64,000 nt of DNA, from positions 62,001 through 126,000 of the forward strand of contig JAUIMM010002349.1 of NCBI GenBank assembly GCA_031769625.1, given 5' to 3'. The notes beneath the pieces are model-generated. The model did not search any database, was not told the DNA's origin, and worked only from the letters and a program-made list of their open reading frames with translations. Positions 52,601 to 63,600 of this stretch are shown piece by piece. The number at the start of each line of letters is the position of its first letter. The stretch's first letter is position 1. A program made the translations under genes and the position numbers. This DNA comes from Taudactylus pleione. Taxonomy: Eukaryota; Chordata; Amphibia; Anura; Myobatrachidae.

Positions 52601-52988
52601 GGATATTTGAAAAAAAAAATTTTTGGCCGATTTTTAAGGTCCGGGGCTTACGTAATTTTTCATACGGGTAAATATATTTCTGGTGAGTTGTGTGAAAATT
52701 AAGCACCAAAATCAACTTCTGTCACTGCAGCAAATCTTTTTTACGTTGTACCAACATTTTTAAGCAGAATTTGGGGATTTTTGAAGAAAAAAAATTTTGG
52801 CCGATGTTTAAGGTCCGGGGCTTACGTAATATTTCATATGGGTAAATATATTTCTGGTGAGTTCTGTGTCAAAATTATGCACCAAAATCAACTTCTGCCA
52901 CTGCAGGAAATCTTTTTTAAGTTGTACCAACATTTTTAAGCAGAATTTGGGGATTTTTGAAAATAAAAAATTTTGGCCGATGTTTAAG
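49660..52988 (+). repeat. 19-monomer block B, copy 1 (period 3,329 bp)
   Basis: Positions 50402, 50938, 51029, 51807, 51991 and 52108 recur at 53731, 54267, 54358, 55136, 55320 and 55437, all 3,329 apart. Private changes seen in no other related copy are shared by the pair: GGTACGCAATTTTTC, TACTGCAACAAATC, TTGAAAAGAAAAATTTTGG and GGTAAATATTTTTCTGG. The left edge coincides with GATGTTTAAGGTCCAGGG near 49660. Confidence 0.93.
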
Positions 52989-55900
52989 GTCCAGGGCTTA
53001 CGTAATTTTTCATAAGGGTAAATATATTTCTGGTGAGTTGTGTGAAAATTAAGCACCAAAATCAACTTCTCTCACTGCAGCAAATCTTTTTTAATTTGTA
53101 CCAACATTTATAAGCAGAGTTTGGGAAATTTTGAAGAAAAAAAATTTTGGCCGATTTTTAAGGTCCGGGGCTTACGTAATTATTCATAAGGGTAAATATA
53201 TTTCTGGTGAGTTCTGTGTCAAAATTAAGCACCAAAATCAACTTCTGTCACTGCAGCAAATCTTTTTTAAGTTGTACCAACATTTTTAAGCAGAATTTGG
53301 GGATTTTTGAAAAAAACAAATTTTGGCCGATTTTTAAGGTCCGGGGCTTACGTAATTATTCATACGGGTAAATATATTTCAGGTGAGTTGTGTGAAAATT
53401 AAGCACCAAAATCAACTTCTGTCACTGCATCAAATCTTTTTTAAGTTGTACCAACATTTTTAAGCAGAATTTGGGGATTTTTGAAGATAAAAAATCTTGG
53501 CAGATTTTTAAGGTCCGGGGCTTACGTAATTTTTCATACGGGTAAATATATTTCTGGTGAGTTGTGTGAAAATTAAGCACCAAAATCATCTTCTGTCACT
53601 GCAGCAAATCTTTTTTAAGTTGTACCAACATTTTTAAGCAGAATTTGGGGATTTTTGAAAATAAAAAATTTTGGCCGATTTTTAAGGTCCGGGGCTTACG
53701 TAATTTTTCATATGGGTAAAAGAATTTCTGGTGAGTTCTGTGTCAAAATTATGCACCAAAATCAATTTCAGCCACTGCAGGAAAAAATTTTTAAGTTGTA
53801 CCAACATTTTTAAGCAGAATTTGGGGATTTTTGAAAATAAAAAAAATTTTGACCGATTTTTAAGGTCCGGGGCTTATGTAATTTTTCATATGGGTAAATA
53901 TATTTCTGGTGAGTTCTGTGAAAATTATGCACTAAAATCAACTTCTGCCACTGCAGGAAATCTTTTTTAAGTTGTACCAACATTTTTAAGCAGAATTTGG
54001 GGATTTTTGAAAAAAAAAATTTTAGCCGATGTTTAAGGTCCGGGGCTTACATAATTTTTCATACGGGTAAATATATTTCTGGTCAGTTGTGTGTCAAAAT
54101 TAAGCACCAAAATCAACTTCTGTCACTGCAGCAAATCTTTTTTAAGTTGTACCAACATTTTTAAGGAGAATTTGGGGATTTTTGGAATAAAAAAATTTTG
54201 GACAATTTTTAACGTCCGGGGCTTACGTAATTATTCATAAGGGTAAATATATTTCTGGTAAGTTCTGTGTCAAAATTAAGCACCAAAATCAACTTCTGTC
54301 ACTGCAGCAAATATTTTTTAAGTTGTACCAACATTTTTAAGCAGAATTTGGGGATTTTTGAAAATAAAAAATTTTGGACGATTTTTAAGGTCCGGGGGTA
54401 CGCAATTTTTCATAAGGGTAAATATATTTCTGGTGAGTTCTGTGTCAAAATTAAGCACCAAAATCAACTTCTGTCACTGCAGCAAATCTTTTTTAAGTTG
54501 TACCAACATTTTTAAGCAGAATTTGGGGATTTTTGAAAAAAAAAAAAATTTTACTGATTTTTAAGGTCCGGGGCTTACGTAATTTTTCATATGGGTAAAT
54601 ATATTTCTGGTGAGTTCTGTGTCAAAATTATGCACCAAAATCAACTTCTGCCACTGCAGGAAATCTTTTTTAAGTTGTACCAACATTTTTAAGCAGAATT
54701 TGGGGATTTTTGAAAATAAAAAATTTTGGCCGATGTTTAAGGTCCGGGGCTTACATAATTTTTCATACGGGTAAATATATTTCTGGTCAGTTGTGTGTCA
54801 AAATTAAGCACCAAAATCAACTTCTGTCACTGCAGCAAATCTTTTTTAAGTTGTACCAACATTTTTAAGCAGAATTTGGGGAATTTTGGAATAAAAAAAT
54901 TTTGGACAATTTTTAACGTCCGGGGCTTACGTAATTTTTCATAAGGGTAAATATATTTCTGGTGAGTTGTGTGAAAATTATGCGCCAAAATCAACTTCTG
55001 TTACTGCAACAAATCTTTTTTAATTTGTACCAACATTTTTAAGCAGAATTTGGGGATTTTTTGAAAAGAAAAATTTTGGCCAAATTTTAAGGTCCGGGCC
55101 TTACGTAATTTTTCATATGGGTAAATATTTTTCTGGTGAGTTCTGTGTCAAAATTAAGCACCAAAATCAACTTCTGTCACTGCAGCAAATCTTTTTTAAG
55201 TTGTACCAACATTTTTAAGCAGAATTTGGGGATTTTTGAAAAAAAAAATTTGGGCCGATGTTTAAGGTCCGGGGCTTACATAATTTTTCATACGGGTAAA
55301 TATATTTCTGGTCAGTTGTGTGTCAAAATTAAGCACCAAAATCAACTTCTGTCACAGCAGCAAATATTTTTTAAGTTGTACCAACATTTTGAAGCAGAAT
55401 TTGGGGATTTTTGAAAATAAAAATTTTGCCCGATGTTTAAGGTCTGGGGATTACGTAATTTTTCATATGGGTAAATATATTTCTGGTGAGTTCTGTGTCA
55501 AAATTATGCACCAAAATCAACTTCTGCCACTGCAGGAAATCTTTTTTAAGTTGTACCAACATTTTTAAGCAGAATTTGGGGATTTTTGAAAATAAAAAAA
55601 TTTGGCCAATGTTTAAGGTCCGGGGCTTATGTAATTTTTCATATGGGTAAATATATTTCTGGTGAGTTGTGTGAAGATTAAGCACCAAAATCAACTTCTC
55701 TCACTGCAGCAAATCTTTTTTAATTTGTACCAACATTTATAAGCAGAATTTGGGGAATTTTGAAGAAAAAAAATTTTGGCCGATTTTTAAGGTCCGGGGC
55801 TTACGTAATTATTCATAAGGGTAAATATATTTCTGGTGAGTTCTGTGTCAAAATTAAGCACCAATATCAACTTCTGTCACTGCAGCAAATCTTTTTTAAG

Positions 55901-56317
55901 TTGTACCAACATTTTTAAGCAGAATTTGGGGATATTTGAAAAAAAAAATTTTTGGCCGATTTTTAAGGTCCGGGGCTTACGTAATTTTTCATACGGGTAA
56001 ATATATTTCTGGTGAGTTGTGTGAAAATTAAGCACCAAAATCAACTTCTGTCACTGCAGCAAATCTTTTTTACGTTGTACCAACATTTTTAAGCAGAATT
56101 TGGGGATTTTTGAAGAAAAAAAATTTTGGCCGATGTTTAAGGTCCGGGGCTTACGTAATATTTCATATGGGTAAATATATTTCTGGTGAGTTCTGTGTCA
56201 AAATTATGCACCAAAATCAACTTCTGCCACTGCAGGAAATCTTTTTTAAGTTGTACCAACATTTTTAAGCAGAATTTGGGGATTTTTGAAAATAAAAAAT
56301 TTTGGCCGATGTTTAAG
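52989..56317 (+). repeat. 19-monomer block B, copy 2
   Basis: This is a near-perfect repeat of 49660-52988. The junction at about 52,989 is a monomer whose left part matches 44.38 kb and whose right part matches 41.07 and 49.66 kb, as expected for unequal exchange. At about 56,317 the sequence returns to the order seen after 44.39 kb (GTAATTATTCATAAGGG followed by ATTTATGGTGAG). Confidence 0.92.
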
Positions 56318-58799
56318 GTCCGGGGCTTACGTAATTATTCATAAGGGTAAATATATTTATGGTGAGTTCTGTGTCAAAATTAAGCACCAAAATCAACTTC
56401 TGTCACTGCAGCAAATCTTTTTTAAGTTGTACCAACATTTTTAAGCAGAATTTGGGGATTTTTGAAAATAAAAAATTTTGGACTATTTTTAAGGTCCGGG
56501 GCTTACGTAATTTTTCATATGGGTAAATATATTTCTGGTGAGTTCTGTGTCAAAATTATGCACCAAAATCAACTTCTGCCACTGCAGGAAATCTTTTTTA
56601 AGTTGTACCAACATTTTTAAGCAGTATTTGTGGATTTTTGAAGAAAAAAAAATTTTGGCCGATTTTTAAGGTCCGAGGCTTACGTAATTTTTCATATGGG
56701 TAAATATATTTCTGGTGAGTTGTGTGAAAATTAAGCACCAAAATCAACTTCTTTCACTGCAGCAAATCTTTTTTAAGTTGTACCAACATTTTTAAGCAGA
56801 ATTTGGGGATTTTTGGAAAAAAAAAATTTTGTCAATTTTTAAGGTCCGGGGCTTACGTAATTTTTCATAAGGGTAAATATATTTCTGGTGAGTTCTATGT
56901 CAAAATTAAGCACCAAAATCAACTTCTGTCACTGCACCAAATATTTTTTAAGTTGTACCAACATTTTTAAGCAGAATTTGGGAAATTTTGAAGAAAAAAA
57001 ATTTTGGCCGATTTTTAAGGTCCGGGGCTTACGTAATTATTCATAAGGGTAAATATATTTCTGGTGAGTTCTGTGTCAAAATTAAGCACCAAAATCAACT
57101 TCTGTCACTGCAGCAAATCTTTTTTAAGTTGTACCAACATTTTTAAGCAGAATTTGGGGATTTTTGAAAAAAACAAATTTTGGCCGATTTTTAAGGTCCG
57201 GGGCTTATGTAATTTTTCATACGGGTAAATATATTTCAGGTGAGTTGTGTGAAAATTAAGCACCAAAATCAACTTCTGTCACTGCAGCAAATCTTTTTTA
57301 AGTTGTACCAACATTTTTAAGCAGAATTTGGGGATTTTTGAAGATAAAAAATTTGGGCCGATTTTTAAGGTCCGGGGCTTATGTAATTTTTCATACGGGT
57401 AAATATATTTCTGGTGAGTTCTGTGTCAAAATTAAGCACCAAAATCATCTTCTGTCACTGCAGCAAATCTTTTTTAAGTTGTACCAACATTTTTAAGCAG
57501 AATTTGGGGATTTTTGAAAATAAAAAATTTTGGCCGATTTTTAAGGTCCGGGGCTTACGTAATTTTTCATATGGGTAAATATATTTCTGGTGAGTTCTGT
57601 GTCAAAATTATGCACCAAAATCAACTTCTGCCACTGCAGGAAATCTTTTTTAAGTTGTACCAACATTTTTAATCAGAATTTGGGGAATTTTGAAAATAAA
57701 AAATTTTGGCCGATGTTTAAGGTCCAGGGCTTACGTAATTTTTCATAAGGGTAAATATATTTCTGGTGAGTTGTGTGAAAATTAAGCACCAAAATCAACT
57801 TCTCTCACTGCAGCAAATCTTTTTTAATTTGTACCAACATTTATAAGCAGAGTTTGGGAAATTTTGAAGAAAAAAAATTTTGGCGATTTTTAAGGTCCGG
57901 GGCTTACGTAATTATTCATAAGGGTAAATATATTTCTGGTGAGTTCTGTGTCAAAATTAAGCACCAAAATCAACTTCAGTCACTGCAGCAAATCTTTTTT
58001 AAGTTGTACCAACATTTTTAAGCAGAATTTGGGGATTTTTGAAAAAAACAAATTTTGGCCGATTTTTAAGGTCCGGGGCTTACGTAATTATTCATACGGG
58101 TAAATATATTTCAGGTGAGTTGTGTGAAAATTAAGCACCAAAATCAACTTCTGTCACTGCAGCAAATCTTTTTTAAGTTGTACCAACATTTTTAAGCAGA
58201 ATTTGGGGATTTTTGAAGATAAAAAATCTTGGCAGATTTTTAAGGTCCGGGGCTTACGTAATTTTTCATACGGGTAAATATATTTCTGGTGAGTTGTGTG
58301 AAAATTAAGCACCAAAATCATCTTCTGTCACTGCAGCAAATCTTTTTTAAGTTGTACCAACATTTTTAAGCAGAATTTGGGGATTTTTGAAAATAAAAAA
58401 TTTTGGCCGATTTTTAAGGTCCGGGGCTTACGTAATTTTTCATATGGGTAAAAAAATTTCTGGTGAGTTCTGTGTCAAAATTATGCACCAAAATCAATTT
58501 CAGCCACTGCAGGAAAAATTTTTTAAGTTGTACCAACATTTTTAAGCAGAATTTGGGGATTTTTGAAAATAAAAAAAATTTTGACCGATTTTTAAGGTCC
58601 GGGGCTTATGTAATTTTTCATATGGGTAAATATATTTCTGGTGAGTTCTGTGAAAATTATGCACTAAAATCAACTTCTGCCACTGCAGGAAATCTTTTTT
58701 AAGTTGTACCAACATTTTTAAGCAGAATTTGGGGATTTTTGAAAAAAAAAATTTTAGCCGATGTTTAAGGTCCGGGGCTTACATAATTTTTCATACGGG

Positions 58800-60660
58800 T
58801 AAATATATTTCTGGTCAGTTGTGTGTCAAAATTAAGCACCAAAATCAACTTCTGTCACTGCAGCAAATCTTTTTTAAGTTGTACCAACATTTTTAAGGAG
58901 AATTTGGGGATTTTTGGAATAAAAAAATTTTGGACAATTTTTAACGTCCGGGGCTTACGTAATTATTCATAAGGGTAAATATATTTCTGGTAAGTTCTGT
59001 GTCAAAATTAAGCACCAAAATCAACTTCTGTCACTGCAGCAAATATTTTTTAAGTTGTACCAACATTTTTAAGCAGAATTTGGGGATTTTTGAAAATAAA
59101 AAATTTTGGACGATTTTTAAGGTCCGGGGGTACGTAATTTTTCATAAGGGTAAATATATTTCTGGTGAGTTCTGTGTCAAAATTAAGCACCAAAATCAAC
59201 TTCTGTCACTGCAGCAAATCTTTTTTAAGTTGTACCAACATTTTTAAGCAGAATTTGGGGATTTTTGAAAAAAAAAAAAATTTTACTGATTTTTAAGGTC
59301 CGGGGCTTACGTAATTTTTCATATGGGTAAATATATTTCTGGTGAGTTCTGTGTCAAAATTATGCACCAAAATCAACTTCTGCCACTGCAGGAAATCTTT
59401 TTTAAGTTGTACCAACATTTTTAAGCAGAATTTGGGGATTTTTGAAAATAAAAAATTTTGGCCGATGTTTAAGGTCCGGGGCTTACATAATTTTTCATAC
59501 GGGTAAATATATTTCTGGTCAGTTGTGTGTCAAAATTAAGCACCAAAATCAACTTCTGTCACTGCAGCAAATCTTTTTTAAGTTGTACCAACATTTTTAA
59601 GCAGAATTTGGGGATTTTTGGAATAAAAAAATTTTGGACAATTTTTAACGTCCGGGGCTTACGTAATTTTTCATAAGGGTTAATATATTTCTGGTGAGTT
59701 GTGTGAAAATTATGCGCCAAAATCAACTTCTGTTACTGCAGCAAATCTTTTTTAATTTGTACCAACATTTTTAAGCAGAATTTGGGGATTTTTTGAAAAA
59801 AAAAATTTTGGCCATATTTTAAGGTCCGGGCCTTACGTAATTTTTCATACGGGTAAATATATTTCTGGTCAGTTGTGTGTCAAAATTAAGCACCAAAATC
59901 AACTTCTGTCACTGCAGCAAATCTTTTTTAAGTTGTACCAACATTTTTAAGGAGAATTTGGGGATTTTTGGAATAAAAAAATTTTGGACAATTTTTAACG
60001 TCCGGGGCTTACGTAATTATTCATAAGGGTAAATATATTTCTGGTAAGTTCTGTGTCAAAATTAAGCACCAAAATCAACTTCTGTCACTGCAGCAAATAT
60101 TTTTTAAGTTGTACCAACATTTTTAAGCAGAATTTGGGGATTTTTGAAAATAAAAAATTTTGGACGATTTTTAAGGTCCGGGGGTACGTAATTTTTCATA
60201 AGGGTAAATATATTTCTGGTGAGTTCTGTGTCAAAATTAAGCACCAAAATCAACTTCTGTCACTGCAGCAAATCTTTTTTAAGTTGTACCAACATTTTTA
60301 AGCAGAATTTGGGGATTTTTGAAAAAAAAAAAATTTTTACTGATTTTTAAGGTCCGGGGCTTACGTAATTTTTCATATGGGTAAATATATTTCTGGTGAG
60401 TTCTGTGTCAAAATTATGCACCAAAATCAACTTCTGCCACTGCAGGAAATCTTTTTTAAGTTGTACCAACATTTTTAAGCAGAATTTGGGGATTTTTGAA
60501 AATAAAAAATTTTGGCCGATGTTTAAGGTCCGGGGCTTACATAATTTTTCATACGGGTAAATATATTTCTGGTCAGTTGTGTGTCAAAATTAAGCACCAA
60601 AATCAACTTCTGTCACTGCAGCAAATCTTTTTTAAGTTGTACCAACATTTTTAAGCAGAA
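58800..60660 (+). repeat. Six-monomer tandem duplication, period 1,054 bp
   Basis: The TTTTTAAGGAGAATTTGG monomer, the GGTAAGTTCTGTGTC monomer and the AAGGTCCGGGGGTACG monomer recur 1,054 apart (start positions 58999 and 60053). GGTCAG is at 59517 and 60571. The junction is near 59850, where the CCGGGCCTTACG monomer runs into CATACGGG rather than CATATGGG. The match ends near 60660. Confidence 0.87.
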
Positions 60661-63600
60661 TTTGGGGAATTTTGAAGAAAAAAAATTTTGGCCGATTTTT
60701 AAGGTCCGGGGCTTACGTAATTATTCATAAGGGTAAATATATTTCTGGTGAGTTCTGTGTCAAAATTAAGCACCAAAATCAACTTCTGTCACTGCAGCAA
60801 ATCTTTTTTAAGTTGTACCAACATTTTTAAGCAGAATTTGGGGATATTTGAAAAAAAAAATTTTTGGCCGATTTTTAAGGTCCGGGGCTTACGTAATTTT
60901 TCATACGGGTAAATATATTTCTGGTGAGTTGTGTGAAAATTAAGCACCAAAATCAACTTCTGTCACTGCAGCAAATCTTTTTTACGTTGTACCAACATTT
61001 TTAAGCAGAATTTGGGGATTTTTGAAGAAAAAAAATTTTGGCCGATGTTTAAGGTCCGGGGCTTACGTAATATTTCATATGGGTAAATATATTTCTGGTG
61101 AGTTCTGTGTCAAAATTATGCACCAAAATCAACTTCTGCCACTGCAGGAAATCTTTTTTAAGTTGTACCAACATTTTTAAGCAGAATTTGGGGATTTTTG
61201 AAAATAAAAAATTTTGGCCGATGTTTAAGGTCCGGGGCTTACGTAATTATTCATAAGGGTAAATATATTTCTGGTGAGTTCTGTGTCAAAATTAAGCACC
61301 AAAATCAACTTCTGTCACTGCAGCAAATCTTTTTTAAGTTGTACCAACATTTTTAAGCAGAATTTGGGGATTTTTGAAAATAAAAAATTTTGGACTATTT
61401 TTAAGGTCCGGGGCTTACGTAATTTTTCATAAGGGTAAATATATTTCTGGTGAGTTCTGTGTCAAAATTAAGCACCAAAATCAACTTCTGTCACTGCAGC
61501 AAATCTTTTTTAAGTTGTACCAACATTTTTAAGCAGAATTTGGGGATTTTTGAAGAAAAAAAATTTTGACCGATTTTTAAGGTCCGGGGCTTACGTAATT
61601 TTTCATATGGGTAAATATATTTCTGGTGAGTTCTGTGTCAAAATTATGCACCAAAATCAACTTCTGCCACTGCAGGAAATCTTTTTTAAGTTGTACCAAC
61701 ATTTTTAAGCAGAATTTGGGGATTTTTGGAAATAAAAAATTTTGGCCGATGTTTAAGGTCCGAGGCTTACGTAATTTTTCATAAGGGTAAATATATTTCT
61801 GGTGAGTTGTGTGAAAATTAAGCACCAAAATCAACTTCTGTCACTGCAGCAAATCTATTTTAAGTTGTACCAACATTTTTAAGCAGTATTTGTGGATTTT
61901 TGAAGAAAAAAAAATTTTGGCCGATTTTTAAGGTCCGAGGCTTACGTAATTTTTCATATGGGTAAATATATTTCTGGTGAGTTGTGTGAAAATTAAGCAC
62001 CAAAATCAACTTTTTCACTGCAGCAAATCTTTTTTAAGTTGTACCAACATTTTTAAGCAGAATTTGGGGATTTTTGAAAAAATTTTTTTTACTGATTTTT
62101 AAGGTCCGGGGCTTACGTAATTTTTCATATGGGTAAATATATTTCTGGTGAGTTCTGTGTCAAAATTATGCACCAAAATCAACTTCTGCCACTGCAGGAA
62201 ATCTTTTTTAAGTTGTACCAACATTTTTAAGCAGAATTTGGGGATTTTTGAAAATAAAAAATTTTGGCCGATGTTTAAGGTCCGGGGCTTACGTAATTTT
62301 TCATAAGGGTAAATATATTTCTGGTGAGTTGTGTGAAAATTAAGCACCAAAATCAACTTCTCTCACTGCAGCAAATCTTTTTTAATTTGTACCAACATTT
62401 ATAAGCAGAATTTGGGAAATTTTGAAGAAAAAAAATTTTGGCCGATTTTTAAGGTCCGGGGCTTACGTAATTATTCATAAGGGTAAATATATTTCTGGTG
62501 AGTTCTGTGTCAAAATTAAGCACCAAAATCAACTTCTGTCACTGCAGCAAATCTTTTTTAAGTTGTACCAACATTTTTAAGCAGAATTTGGGGATTTTTG
62601 AAAAAAACAAATTTTGGCCGATTTTTAAGGTCCGGGGCTTATGTAATTTTTCATACGGGTAAATATATTTCTGGTGAGTTGTGTGAAAATTAAGCACCAA
62701 AATCAACTTCTTTCACTGCAGCAAATCTTTTTTAAGTTGTACCAACATTTTTAAGCAGAATTTAGTGATTTTTGGAAAAAAAAAATTTTCGACAATTTTT
62801 AAGGTCCGGGGCTTACGTAATTTTTCATAAGGGTAAATATATTTCTGGTGAGTTCTATGTCAAAATTAAGCACCAAAATCAACTTCTGTCACTGCAGCAA
62901 ATATTTTTTAAGTTGTACCAACATTTGTAAGCAGAATTTGGGGATTTTTGAAAAAAAAATTTTTTACCGATTTTTAAGGTCCGGGGCTTACGTAATTTTT
63001 CATATGGGTAAATATATTTCTGGTGAGTTCTGTGTCAAAATTATGCACCAAAATCAACTTCTGCCACTGCAGGAAATCTTTTTTAAGTTGTACCAACATT
63101 TTTAAGCAGAATTTGGGGATTTTTGAAAATAAAAAATTTTGGCCGATGTTTAAGATCCGGGGCTTACGTAATTTTTCATAAGGGTAAATATATTTCTGGT
63201 GAGTTGTGTGAAAATTAAGCACCAAAATCAACTTCTCTCACTGCAGCAAATCTTTTTTAAATTTGTACCAACATTTATAAGCAGAATTTGGGAAATTTTG
63301 AAGAAAAAAAATTTGGGCCGATTTTTAAGGTCCGGGGCTTACGTAATTATTCATAAGGGTAAATATATTTCTGGTGAGTTCTGTGTCAAAATTAAGCACC
63401 AAAATCAACTTCTGTCACTGCAGCAAATCTTTTTTAAGTTGTACCAACATTTTTAAGCAGAATTTGGGGATTTTTGAAAAAAACAAATTTTGGCCGATTT
63501 TTAAGGTCCGGGGCTTATGTAATTTTTCATACGGGTAAATATATTTCAGGTGAGTTGTGTGAAAATTAAGCACCAAAATCAACTTCTGTCACTGCAGCAA

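Larger units (their letters stand above)
48261..60180 (+). repeat. 49-monomer block, copy 2, enlarged
   Basis: The stretch 48.26-52.98 kb matches 39.67-44.39 kb (offset 8,591), and 56.31-59.51 kb matches 44.39-47.59 kb (offset 11,919-11,920). The 3,329-bp difference is the extra 19-monomer copy. Beyond 59.51 kb the correspondence with copy 1 breaks down, because both copies acquired different short duplications there (528 bp in copy 1, 1,054 bp here). The right boundary is set by arithmetic and is approximate. Confidence 0.85.

Noticed and set aside
819..63456. About ninety short open frames of 61-114 codons on both strands with near-identical peptides
   Set aside because: They arise from the repeat itself. 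Those I checked start at GTG (plus strand, GTGAGTTCTGTGTC or GTGTCAAAATT) or TTG (minus strand, TTGATTTTGG; plus strand, TTGAAGAAA), with only a few minus-strand frames starting at a true ATG (ATGTTGGTAC). The monomer length is not a multiple of three, so each 85-codon frame reads parts of the same bases twice in different frames. Frames on opposite strands overlap, and ordinary monomer variants interrupt them.
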